From NCBI RefSeq assembly GCF_963678635.1, contig NC_087070.1, positions 41,173,831-41,237,830 on the forward strand: DNA of 64,000 nucleotides, read 5' to 3'. The notes below the pieces were generated by a model, which saw nothing but the letters and a program-made list of their open reading frames with translations, did no database searches and was not told the DNA's origin. Shown piece by piece: positions 54,810-64,000 of this stretch. How positions within the stretch are numbered: the first letter of the stretch is position 1; every line of letters begins with the position of its first letter. Both the position numbers and the translations under genes were made by a program. The stretch comes from Symsagittifera roscoffensis. Lineage: Eukaryota; Xenacoelomorpha; Acoela; Convolutidae.

Positions 54810-55588
54810 TCTTTATTTGTCACTTTCCTATGCCTACTCTTGACTCAATCGCTAGAGACCTTATAGTTTTATTAACAATAATAATGACACAACACAATAA
54901 ATTTCACCAGATTCTATTAAATAGTGACCACGAATCCCTGTATGTTGTCAGAGTACAGTTTGTATAAAATTTATTCACACTAGCCGATTATCGGTCCAAA
55001 GATCTGGAAACTAGCACAATATGATGTTATCAGTCAATTTAAAAGATAGTGTAGTCACTACCCAATCAAGCACAGTTTAGGTTGATTTAAAATCAAAAAC
55101 AAAAATTATATATTGACACAATATGAATGTATATATAAAAAAAACGTATGTGTCTTGTACTCTTAGTCGGTCGCAGTACAATAGTCGAACCTGTCTTTTA
55201 AAGAAAAAGCTTTCCCTGCTTGGTGCTGCACCAAACAGACAAAACTTTGAAGGCAGTAATTTTCTCAAGTGGGCGTCTATTGCACCCACCGAGTACTGTG
55301 TTACCTATCTGCCTTCGGACTGCCCGAGCTAGACCTACTAAAATCCTCAGGGCAGTCACTTTTCCCAAAAACGTATTATGTTTCAATCCACACCAATGAG
55401 TCACGCTCTTTTTAATTTAGACTTAGTGTCGCGAATATCCGAGTTCGGACCTGTTTTGTATTAGTCTGGTTCTTTCTGAAAGGCAAGTTACCAGTGCAGT
55501 CACTGATACCTAGCCTGTGTATTAATAACCTAATACCTCTCGCTTTTTAGTCTTTCTTTCGTTTACCTAAGTCCTTAATAAAATAATA

Positions 55589-57145
55589 CCCCTCCGGATT
55601 GGCACAAATAGGACCCTTCCGGACTGTCAGAATATGGACCCCTCCGGATTGGGACCCCTCCGAGTTAGTTAATAGTAGACCCCTCCGGATTTGGAAAGTA
55701 GACCCCTCCGGATTCGGAGCCCTTAGCTCTGTCAAAGTAGCTTTTCGCAGTTTTCTTAATTTCAGCTTATACCCCTCCGGATACGTTCTGCGTTGCTATT
55801 ATGCTGTTTGAATTAACTGGGAAGGGTATAGGATCCTTTCCTAGACCCCTCCGGATTGAAGTTAAGGCGCTTATTTGACAATTCACACTAACGGTGAAGG
55901 GTCTTATCACTTGCCTAATTTCGACTCTATTATGGTTGTCTTGTGCCTTCAGCCCTCCCTTTTTGTCTAGAACTGTCCTAAGTTACTTAGTTCAATCGCT
56001 ATCAACTTTTGGTAGGGGTATAAGGATTTTTCAGAAAACTTTATAAAACGTGAAGGGTGTACCCCTCCGGATTTGTGTAATTTGTTAAAAACAATCCCAA
56101 AAAATTTTCTAGCTCGCTTTTTCGAGTAATACTCTTTCCTACTAGTAAGTTCAGCTAATTTCTGATCTATTGGTACCAAGATCAACTCAATATGCTCAGT
56201 AGTTCCAAAGTTATCAACTAAAACGTCTTTCTTCCAAACTCAAAAATTTTCTCTCTTATAGGTTCCGCCTAACTTTTTCCGCAAATCTGGTCCTTTCGAC
56301 CTAAAAACTATTGATCTGAGCTCAGAAGGCCTATAATCTTCTAGTTCAATGCAAAAGACCCGATCTAAAACGCTATTGTAGAGAAAATTCGCGAAAAACT
56401 ATGCTACCTGGACCCCTCCGGATTGACGAATCCACCAAATCAAACACGTTATGTTCGATTTCTCTGCAACCCGGAAGGCTTTCGGGTAGCGGGTTTTAAA
56501 ACTCGTAGATTCACTAGTGGACGTTGTCCGAACAACTATTCTTACTGTCCTAACTCAAAGATTTCAAAAAATTTTCTGATTTTATAGTGTTTCTTACTAT
56601 CAAAAAATGGGAAAATTTGGGTTTTTGTACCAAACTAGTTCCAACCACTTCCGAACTAAAGTTAACCGGTTCTACTTATTACAGTAGTGCAGTTACGATG
56701 TAACACACTAACTTAGCGCTTTTTTTCGTTTCAAAAAATATCGATATCTCAAAAATCGCGACTTGTGGGGGGATCAAAATATCGCTATTTTGACCCTAAA
56801 AACCGGTCTGTTTTCGTTGTTTTTCACTGAAAAACGATATATGACTATTAATATAGGCTATATGAATAATAATATTAGTAATACTATACCCCTCCGGGTT
56901 TGTTTATTATCCGAATTAAGGTGCTTAACTCGGATATTCGCAGTTCGGTGAAGGGTCACTACAGTGCAGCACTGTCGAGCCCCCCACAGATTACTATCTT
57001 ACTTTTTGTACCAAAAGGGATACAAAACTTGTTAACGATACCCAACAGTCGATTGTTGTTGTCGTTGAGCCCCTTCTTGTTGCTCCTTGAACTGCTTGCC
57101 GGATCGGTCTTCGCCCAAGACCCTTCCGAATTGAGCGCAAATCAG
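55589..57145 (+). repeat. Interspersed CCCCTCCGGAT motif array in the leader of C
   Basis: Exact CCCCTCCGGAT starts at 55589, 55639, 55680, 55703, 55772, 55846, 56062 and 56413. Variants include CCCCTCCGAG (about 55655), CCCCTCCGGGTT (about 56889) and CCCTTCCGGA/CCCTTCCGAA (55613, 57121, 57142). In the element's own sense it reads ATCCGGAGGGG. Flanks differ between copies, so only the motif is repeated. It is related to the CGGAGGGT array in A. Confidence 0.75.
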
Positions 57146-57693
57146 CTGACCCTTCCGGATTGAGCGCAATTTATCATTAACGTGCTTAAATGCTCAAATA
57201 ACCCTACAGTACAAGCCTCACAAACGGGCCACAAAATTGATCGTAACGATCCTGACTGATATAAATGCCTGTAACAACAATATATCTATCAACAACAAAC
57301 GGGGGGGTTGAATCACATCTTGTCTGGGGGGATGATTTCTACTGATTTTTTACTTTTTTACTGTTTTTGGTTTTTTCGGTTATTTTTTATGTTTTTTGTT
57401 TTTCTTGGGTACTATACTACTTTTTGTTTGGTTTTGCTTATATCTTTAAGTGTTTTTGGTCACAAACCACTCAGGGGATGAGGGGTTCGCGATTCCCCCC
57501 ACCCTTCCTGGTTCATGAATTTTCGGTCTTAACTAGGTTAAAAAACTATTCACGGCAATCCGGAAGACTTCCGCGTTCCGAACTACCCTTCCGCCCCGGC
57601 AGTTTAGGCCTATTAAGGGCGTTAATGTGAGCATCCGCTCGGCGCGGAGTGCTCGTTAACGGTTCCGCCGGTCATGATGTTACGAAAGAATAA

Positions 57694-57708
57694 CACCCAG
57701 GAGCGCCA
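57694..57708 (-). promoter_or_regulatory. tRNA primer-binding site of element C
   Basis: Minus-strand TGGCGCTCCTGGGTG, 12 nt from the LTR end, identical to that in A and B. Confidence 0.8.
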
Positions 57709-57720
57709 TAAAAACATACA

Positions 57721-58640
57721 TGTAACATTCGCCCGGAAGATACATATCGACGGATAACAAAACTAAGTCTTAAGACGACTGGCTAGCGTCTAAACAGAGC
57801 TTTGCATGTTTTTCACCGTCTCTACCAAGCCAGTACTTTTCGGTGGTCTTTCTTACATCAGGCTGACAAAAACGTTACTGTTCTCCGGCTTCGACCAGAA
57901 CGCTCAAATTAACTGAATTACATGCAAAATTAGTGAGCTCATGGCTGGGTCTCAGTATCCCCAGACCACGAGGTCACTCCTAAAAACAGGGCTACTACTT
58001 ATTATATTACTATTGTTTTTGTTCAGTAGATAAAAATCATCATCTCCATCGAAGATGGATCAACCCTTTCCCCCAACTCCTAGCACCTCATCCTTGTCAA
58101 AACTAATCAAAATATCAGTTAAATTCAAGTCAGGACATGACAGGATGCTAAAATTCAATACAAGTTCATAAAAGTTCCCGTCCCGAGACCCTTCCGGATT
58201 CTTGAATCCGGCGAATCAAGCTCCTTAACCTCAGGTTCACGCTAACTCGGAGGGCTGGTTTTTACCCTTCACCGTTGTTCGCAACGGCCTTGCAACTATT
58301 GTAACAGCACAATAGTTGCAACTCGGAACGTCCTCTGCTGTTCGGTAGTTCGTTGTTGTTTTTTAGTCTCGATTTTCGTACTGTTCGTAATCGCAGATAA
58401 AGTTGTTCTGTTTCTTTCTGCTATTTTAGCCAAAATGGCCGTTTTTACATTTCTCAGAAATGTTACGTCATCACTTCGAAAATTTAAAATTTAGAATTCC
58501 AGAATCTTCTAGCCTTCACCGTTTGGCCAATCATTCAAATAACGTCCTTATCCGTTCTAAATCGCCAATCCGGAAGGTTCACTGCTAAAATCCTGAATTC
58601 TGCAGAGACTGCATTTTGGCCATTCTGGTCGAATGTCACA
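57721..58640 (-). repeat. 5' LTR of element C (920 bp)
   Basis: Identical to 40349-41268 except one base by eye. The 13-bp stem is at 58290-58321. It is followed by TTT (58641-58643) and host DNA that continues at 62429 in the empty copy. Confidence 0.93.
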
Positions 58641-58750
58641 TTTATGAATGTGGTCGGAGCATTGTGTTACTTGCACAGCAACCGGCGGTCTTTGTTATCA
58701 TAAGGTTTTGTTTGACCTTTTGGTTGTTCTAGAGCTTTGCAGTTCGCTCC

Positions 58751-59285
58751 AGGGCTTGGTAAAAGTCAATTGGTGACCAATTAATTGCAATTAATTGGAT
58801 GCAATTAATTGACTCTTTGTTTTTCCATTTTTTGACTATTGACAAAATCAGCCAATTAATTGCAATTAATTGAAGGTTTGCAAACTTTGAAATTTATATG
58901 ATTTTGTGTTTGAAATGTAAAGCTATTATTGATTTCGTAGCAACAGCTTGCGAAGTTGGAAGCTAATTGAGAAATCAGCGGACAGTGTTTATCAAGATGT
59001 ACGATATTTGAGGCCAACTTCCAACATGACAGAAAGATTTTTCAGCGAAGCGGGATTTGCTTTTGGTGACTTACGACAGAATATTTTGCCGATGAACCTT
59101 GAAATGCTAACCTGAATGTTAACAATCAATTTTGGTCGAAAACTGACGTTGCTAAAGCTATGAATGAGACCCAATTAATTGCAATTAATTTATAATTGAC
59201 AAAGCTTGAGCAAACAATTTGATTAATTGACAATCTTTTCAAGTAATTGACTTTTTGTCTACCAATTGACTTTTACCAACCCCTG
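58751..59285 (+). mobile_element. hAT-type DNA transposon remnant (copy 1)
   Basis: The ends CAGGGCTTGGTAAAAGTCAA and its inverse (TTGACTTTTACCAACCCCTG) form terminal inverted repeats with one difference in the first twenty bases. Flanking GTTCGCTC and GTTCGTTC are an 8-bp target duplication with one change. Inside, 59014-59115 encodes PTSNMTERFFSEAGFAF then R...LP.NLEML and a stop, the C-terminal dimerisation motif of hAT transposases. The rest of the transposase is missing; CAATTAATTG repeats fill the ends. Confidence 0.85.
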
Positions 59286-59472
59286 GTTCGTTCCAGTCAT
59301 TGATTTCTCTGATAGTTAAACAGTTCGTTTCTTTCTTTTAGCTTTTCTGTTTTGTGGCCAGTGCAATGAAAGCATTTGTTCAAGACTGCATTGTTATTTT
59401 GTTTACCTTTGTTCGTCTCATTTCTCTGTTTTTGCAAATACAAATAATTCGTTTCAGTTAGTTGTTTTAATT

Positions 59473-60672
59473 ATGAATCCAGAAGCATTGGGTGATATAA
59501 GGTCTCCTATGGTTTTATGTAATGGTTAGTTTGATTTAACTTTTTGAGATGTTTCATTTCAATATTATTGAAGTTTCTTTTTTTCTATAGGACAGGAATT
59601 GGAACAGAGTATGAAGAGTTTAAACATGATGATGTTGCAAAAAGATGGTTCATACAAAAATCTGCCAATTGGTTTAACCCCTGTCTCCTTTAAAAGAGAC
59701 GTAAGTATTGTCTAAAGTGATCATTATGTGACATATTCGGTACTACTATGATAGAGTGATCCCTCGAAAAAGCAACTATGATAGACAGGTCCCACATGCA
59801 TATAGCATGTTATAATTTTGAAAACTAGTTGGTTTATAAATTATTCATTTCAAAAATCTTGCAAAATATGTTCAGCCAAAAACTTTTCAGATTTAATTTT
59901 AATCACTATTGTTTATTTTTTAAAATTTGCTCGCTTTACTTTATTTTACGGTTTAACAACCATATGATTGGGTTGACTTATTTGCCATCAAAACCCACTA
60001 TTGGCGTTTTTTTTAGATTTTCAACTTTAAAATGGTTAGGGGGAGGTTTTATAAGATAACAAAACATTAAATTTATGAAAATACACTGCGACATCTTTCT
60101 GAAGGGCTCAATCATAATTATTAAACGATTTGAGAGCTCTAGGTGTCTTATTCTCAAGGGACCTGATTATTTTCAAGGGACCATTCTATCATAGTAGCAC
60201 CACATATTCAATACTCTTTGTTTTTGTTTAGAAATTAAAAGAATTGCGGAGCTTGCAATCCGATTTGATAGACTGGATCATGCTAGGATTAATAAAAGAA
60301 AGTTCCGTGATTGTAGATCTTTTGGAAAGTGTAGCAAAAACGGATGACTTCATACATCGGTTGCTAACCATTTACAAGAAGGCTATCTCGAGTGATATAT
60401 ACAGCAAAAAGCCCTATTTGTCAATTATCAGAAGTGATTTCTTCTTCGACGCCCAATCACTAAGCTGGAAGCTAATCGAAATCAATACCATAGCTGTTGC
60501 AGGAGGATTTTTCTCTGACGGAATTGACAAGCTTTATTTGTTAGTAGAATTGATTACCATTGAGATAAGCAAGAGTATGGCAAACGGGTACCAGACTTTT
60601 CCTGTAAATAATATGTTCACAGAATCTCTAATTTTGACATCTGCAGTTGTAGTGGATCTTTACCTTTATTGA
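59473..60672 (+). CDS. Glutathione synthetase-like gene, 5' exons only (copy 1, probably truncated)
   Basis: Exons inferred: 59473-59524, 59591-59700 and 60232-60672, with GT...AG introns (GTTAGT...CTATAG and GTAAGT...GTTTAG) that keep phase, giving about 200 aa. The residues SVIVDLLESVAKTDDFIHRLL, LSIIRSDFFFD, KLIEINTIAVAGGFFSDGI and the following helical segment match the N-terminal part of eukaryotic glutathione synthetase, which joins gamma-glutamylcysteine and glycine. The family is about 470 aa with a C-terminal ATP-grasp part; that part is absent here. The TGA at 60670 or the duplication break at 61241 cuts the gene. A later splice donor inside exon 3 cannot be excluded. A MITE occupies intron 2. 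Confidence 0.7.
59739..60201. mobile_element. MITE in intron 2 of the glutathione synthetase-like gene (copy 1)
   Basis: Ends GGTACTACTATGATAGAGTG and, inverted, GGTGCTACTATGATAGAATG. Exact 8-bp flanks ACATATTC at 59731-59738 and 60202-60209. The length (463 bp), 8-bp duplication and lack of coding fit a non-autonomous hAT-type element, although the end sequence differs from that of the remnant at 58751. Confidence 0.8.
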
Positions 60673-61241
60673 GTGTGAACTGTAGTGGAAATGGGAAAAT
60701 AGATACTTTATTTCAGAACAATTGATTTTTGTTGTCGGTTTTATGGAAATCGTATCTGTTTCTGTCTGCTTATTCTTCGGGCGTTTTATTTCCGCGACTT
60801 TCTTAAGTTTTCAATACTTTTCTATTCAGTTTCAAGCAGCGTTATTTGTTTGATACGCGCTCAAACTTTAATATTAATAAAACCATCATTATTCTGCGGC
60901 AGCATGAATTATGATTTCTTCTTTTTAATCTGAAGGTGATTGTACTTAGTTTCAAGCAACTTAGTGTCATAACTAGGTTTGAGCAATATTTTATCAATCG
61001 GATTACGGTAATGGCTCTCAGAATCCATAGGTTCAAAATGACTTGAAAGTTTTCATTAAGTTCATTGAGACCGAGGAAATTTATCACTTTTTTTTCAAAT
61101 TTTACCTGACGGCTAGATGTTATTATTATTATTATATTGGATTTACAACGTAAATGAGGGAACTGTTAGTCCCGTAGATAAATCAAGTCAGTTGAGTCCC
61201 GAGAGGTCAATTTGTCGATCTCTGCAATTTGAGCAATAACA
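60673..61241. other. Host DNA after the gene fragment
   Basis: AT-rich, with a short ATT run near 61118-61135. I see no gene. It ends at the tandem-duplication breakpoint. Confidence 0.5.
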
Positions 61242-61528
61242 CAATGAATAGTAGTAGCCCTGTTTTTAGGAGTGACCTCGTGGTCTGGGGATACTGAGAC
61301 CCAGCCATGAGCTCACTATTTCTGCATGTAATTAAGTTAATTTGAGTGTTTTGACCGAAGCCGAAAGCAGTAACGTTTTTTGTCGACCCGATGTTAGAAA
61401 AGACCACCGAAAGTACTGGCTTGGTAGAGACGGTGAAAAGCATGTAAAGCTCTGTTTAGACGTTAGCCAGTCGTCTTAGGACTTAGTTTTATTTTCCGTC
61501 GATATGTATCTTCCGGGCGAATGTTACA
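61242..61528 (+). repeat. Truncated D-type LTR (3' 287 bp)
   Basis: Matches 3788-4074, ending GGGCGAATGTTACA. It is not a separate insertion but part of the tandem duplication. Confidence 0.88.
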
Positions 61529-62428
61529 GAGGTTTTGCACGTCTGCTAGAGGGCACGACGCTTCATCTTCTGCCAATTCTTCAATTTATTGGAGTTTCAA
61601 AAGCTTGATAGCCGTTATTTTAACATCCTCTAATTCTGTAAATTGTGCAATTTTGCTGCTAAGTTATCGTTCAAGGATCTCATAAGTAGTCTGGCAAAAC
61701 GTCCATTCGTTTATGCGCGCTGGTGAGATTTTTGGAACCATCGTTAAAATAGTGAAAAGATTATGGGAATGGTACATAAATGTTAGAACAGAAGTTATGA
61801 AATGGATGGAAGTAGGATTACATATCAATTGTTTTTTTTTTGTAAACAAGACAGGCACGGTCCTGTTGGCACTACAAGCGTGCGCATTTCGTCTAGAGCT
61901 TTTATAAGATTTTGAGAAACTATGAAGTATCACGTACTTCAAGTATTAAGTACTAAGTACTTTTGAAAGTTTTTTTCTTGGCGGAGAAACTTAGCTGCGA
62001 ATACAATTTAACCTTTTGAATAAAATAAGAATACTTCTTAGATCTCACTTGTTCAAGTTTTTTTAATGGAAATATTAGAATAATTCACGTGAAAGATTAT
62101 TCACATCATGAATACTAAAATTCAAAAATTATCAAACAGTTATTTCCAGGTCCAGCTGGCCTCTATTTTGAAATGTGTAAGTTTAAAAAATGAAGTTGAA
62201 AGGTCAAAGAAAAATTACGAATGCTCGAGCTCACTAACAGGGAAATTGTTTTCGTCCATTAGCGCTTCCCCTTGGCAGTAAACGATCTCTACCAAAGTTA
62301 AGTTTTTGTGAAAAAAAAATAAACTTTTGTATGATATCCTCATTTTCGTTTGTATGATATCCTCATCACAACACGCGCTAAAACTACACTGATTTTATGA
62401 AAAATTCATATATATATTTTGTAGTTTT
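61529..62428. other. Host spacer, second copy, with empty sites of A and C
   Basis: Equals 4075-4873 joined to 40249-40348. The A target is TTT at 62326-62328 and the C target TTT at 62426-62428. No gene seen. Confidence 0.85.
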
Positions 62429-62534
62429 ATGAATGTGGTCGGAGCATTGTGTTACTTGCACAGCAACCGGCGGTCTTTGTTATCATAAGGTTTTGTTTGA
62501 CCTTTTGGTTGTTCTAGAGCTTTGCAGTTCGCTC

Positions 62535-63070
62535 CAGGGCTTGGTAAAAGTCAATTGGTGACCAATTAATTGCAATTAATTGGATGCAATTAATTGGCTT
62601 TTTGTTTTTCCAATTTTTGACTATTGACAAAATCAGCCAATTAATTGCAATTAATTGAAGGTTTGCAAACTTTGAAATTTATATGATTTTGTGTTTGAAA
62701 TGTAAAGCTATTATTGATTTCGTAGCAACAGCTTGCGAAGTTGGAAGCTAATTGAGAAATCAGCGGACAGTGTTTATCAAGATGTACGATATTTGAGGCC
62801 AACTTCCAACATGACAGAAAGATTTTTCAGCGAAGCGGGATTTGCTTTTGGTGACTTACGACAGAATATTTTGCCGATGAACCTTGAAATGCTAACCTGA
62901 ATGTTAACAATCAATTTTGGTCGAAAACTGACGTTGCTAAAGCTATGAATGAGACCCAATTAATTGCAATTAATTTATAATTGACAAAGCTTGAGCAAAC
63001 AATTTGATTAATTGACAATCTTTTCAAGTAATTGACTTTTTGTCTACCAATTGACTTTTACCAACCCCTG
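62535..63070 (+). mobile_element. hAT-type DNA transposon remnant (copy 2)
   Basis: The duplicate of 58751-59285 with the same ends, the same flanks (GTTCGCTC and GTTCGTTC) and the same transposase-tail codons. Confidence 0.83.
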
Positions 63071-63257
63071 GTTCGTTCCAGTCATTGATTTCTCTGATAG
63101 TTAAACAGTTCGTTTCTTTCTTTTAGCTTTTCTGTTTTGTGGCCAGTGCAATGAAAGCATTTGTTCAAGACTGCATTGTTATTTTGTTTACCTTTGTTCG
63201 CCTCATTTCTCTGTTTTTGCAAATACAAATAATTCGTTTCAGTTAGTTGTTTTAATT

Positions 63258-64000
63258 ATGAATCCAGAAGCATTGGGTGATATAAGGTCTCCTATGGTTT
63301 TATGTAATGGTTAGTTTGATTTAACTTTTTGAGATGTTTCATTTCAATATTATTGAAGTTTTTTTTTCTATAGGACAGGAATTGGAACAGAGTATGAAGA
63401 GTTTAAACATGATGATGTTGCAAAAAGATGGTTCATACAAAAATCTGCCAATTGGTTTAACCCCTGTCTCCTTTAAAAGAGACGTAAGTATTGTCTAAAG
63501 TGATCATTATGTGACATATTCGGTACTACTATGATAGAGTGGTCCCTCGAAAAAGCAACTATGATAGACAGGTCCCACATGCATATAGCATGTTATAATT
63601 TTGAAAACTAGTTGGTTTATAAATTATTCATTTCAAAAATCTTGCAAAATATGTTCAGCCAAAAACTTTTCAGATTTAATTTTAATCACTATTGTTTATA
63701 TATTAAAATTTGCTCGCTTTACTTTATTTTACGGTTTAACAACCATATGATTGGGTTGACTAGATTTTCAACTTTAAAATGGTTAGGGGGAGGTTTTATA
63801 AGATAACAAAACATTAAATTTATGAAAATACACTGCGACATCTTTCTGAAGGGCTCAATCATAATTATTAAACGATTTGAGAGCTCTAGGTGTCTTATTC
63901 TCAAGGGACCTGATTATTTTCAAGGGACCACTCTATCATAGTAGCACCACATATTCAATACTCTTTGTTTTTGTTTAGAAATTAAAAGAATTGCGGAGCT
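63258..64000 (+). CDS. Glutathione synthetase-like gene, copy 2 (continues beyond the window)
   Basis: Exons 63258-63309, 63374-63483 and from 63979 to the window end repeat those of copy 1. As this is the downstream member of a tandem duplication, the remaining exons of the original gene should follow outside the window, so this copy may be the complete gene. Intron 2 again holds the MITE. Confidence 0.65.
63522..63948. mobile_element. MITE in intron 2 (copy 2)
   Basis: Same ends and ACATATTC flanks as 59739-60201. It is shorter because 36 bp near 63761 are missing. Confidence 0.78.

Larger units (their letters stand above)
54810..57720 (-). other. 2.9 kb leader of element C
   Basis: Non-coding. 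It includes the motif array given separately. The part nearest the LTR (57270-57660) keeps words found at the same place in A (27880-28290: TTTTTTACTGTTTTTGGT, GCTTA.TCTTTAA.TGTTTTTGGTC), so the leaders are homologous at that end. Confidence 0.65.
40349..58640 (-). mobile_element. Element C: near-intact giant Ty3/gypsy-type LTR retrotransposon (18.3 kb)
   Basis: 920-bp LTRs (40349-41268 and 57721-58640) differ at one position by eye. TTT lies on both sides, with the empty site at 62426-62428. Reading on the minus strand: LTR, primer-binding site, 2.9 kb leader, ORF1, gag-pol-macro, ORF3, 3' UTR, polypurine tract, LTR. All three long frames are open, so the insertion is recent and the element may have been autonomous. 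It lacks ORF-E1 and ORF-E2 of element A. One doubt about activity is a Cys-to-Ser change in the integrase zinc finger. Confidence 0.93.
61242..64000. repeat. Second copy of a 3.8 kb tandem duplication, without elements A and C
   Basis: It starts inside a D-type LTR (CAATGAATAG, equal to 3788 onward) and follows, without interruption, 3788-4873, then 40249-40348, then 58644 onward. The first copy therefore was 3788-61241 with A and C inserted later. The second copy runs past the window end. Differences between copies are few, apart from a 36-bp deletion in the MITE. Confidence 0.9.

Noticed and set aside
55589..56423. CRISPR-like array of CCCCTCCGGAT motifs
   Set aside because: Spacing is irregular (23 to 351 bp), the repeat is only 11 bp, and the DNA is eukaryotic.
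58801..58875. CAATTAATTG repeats as a satellite
   Set aside because: They are the inner ends of the hAT remnant, present only a few times.
61242..61528. An independent solo LTR of D type
   Set aside because: It is truncated and continues into the same flank as D's 3' LTR, so it belongs to the tandem duplication.

Overview
This window is eukaryotic, and most likely comes from an invertebrate animal. It carries spliceosomal introns (GT...AG), a fragment of a eukaryotic-type glutathione synthetase gene, hAT-type DNA transposon remnants, and above all a stack of very large Ty3/gypsy-type LTR retrotransposons. No bacterial gene organisation is present. I cannot name the species.

Layout. (1) 1-4074: the 3' end of element D (+ strand), with a decayed third ORF ('ORF3') and a 3' LTR. 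(2) 4075-4873: host spacer. (3) 4874-40245: element A (- strand). A is about 24.3 kb on its own: LTRs of about 884 bp, a 3 kb leader, a coiled-coil ORF1, gag-protease-RT-RNase H-integrase (frameshifted), a macro-domain ORF, an ORF with an intact SGNH-hydrolase motif set, a second long ORF with a decayed SGNH-like start, and a broken ORF3. (4) Inserted into A's 5' LTR at 28619-39639 is element B (+ strand), a short element with no gag-pol that encodes only an ORF3-type protein. A 5.5 kb tandem duplication of A leader plus B gives copies B1 and B2, and a solo A-type LTR (38743-39619) sits in B2's 3' LTR. (5) 40246-40348: host spacer. (6) 40349-58640: element C (- strand), 18.3 kb, with nearly identical 920-bp LTRs and three fully open ORFs: ORF1 (462 aa), gag-pol-macro (2742 aa) and ORF3 (919 aa). 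(7) 58641-61241: host DNA with a hAT remnant and the 5' exons of a glutathione synthetase-like gene with a MITE in its second intron. (8) 61242-64000: a second, tandem copy of the host segment that lacks A and C, so it shows both empty insertion sites.

Comparing filled and empty sites, four independent insertions all show 3-bp target-site duplications (TTT, TTT, CTA, TAA), which is short for LTR elements. All elements share the ends TGT(A/G)(A/C)C...G(T/G)(T/C)ACA, a primer-binding site TGGCGCTCCTGGGTG placed 11-12 nt inside the LTR, and a plus-strand primer motif around TCCGGGGAGTA.

The strongest candidate for a previously undescribed system is this giant retrotransposon family itself. It has a gag-pol fused to a macro domain with altered loop residues, optional esterase-like ORFs between pol and ORF3, and an unrecognised ORF3 protein kept by every member including the pol-less B. 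Exact copies of the plus-strand primer motif are embedded in pol, and CCTCCGG-type motif arrays fill the leaders. Family assignments come from reading motifs by eye; no database search was run.
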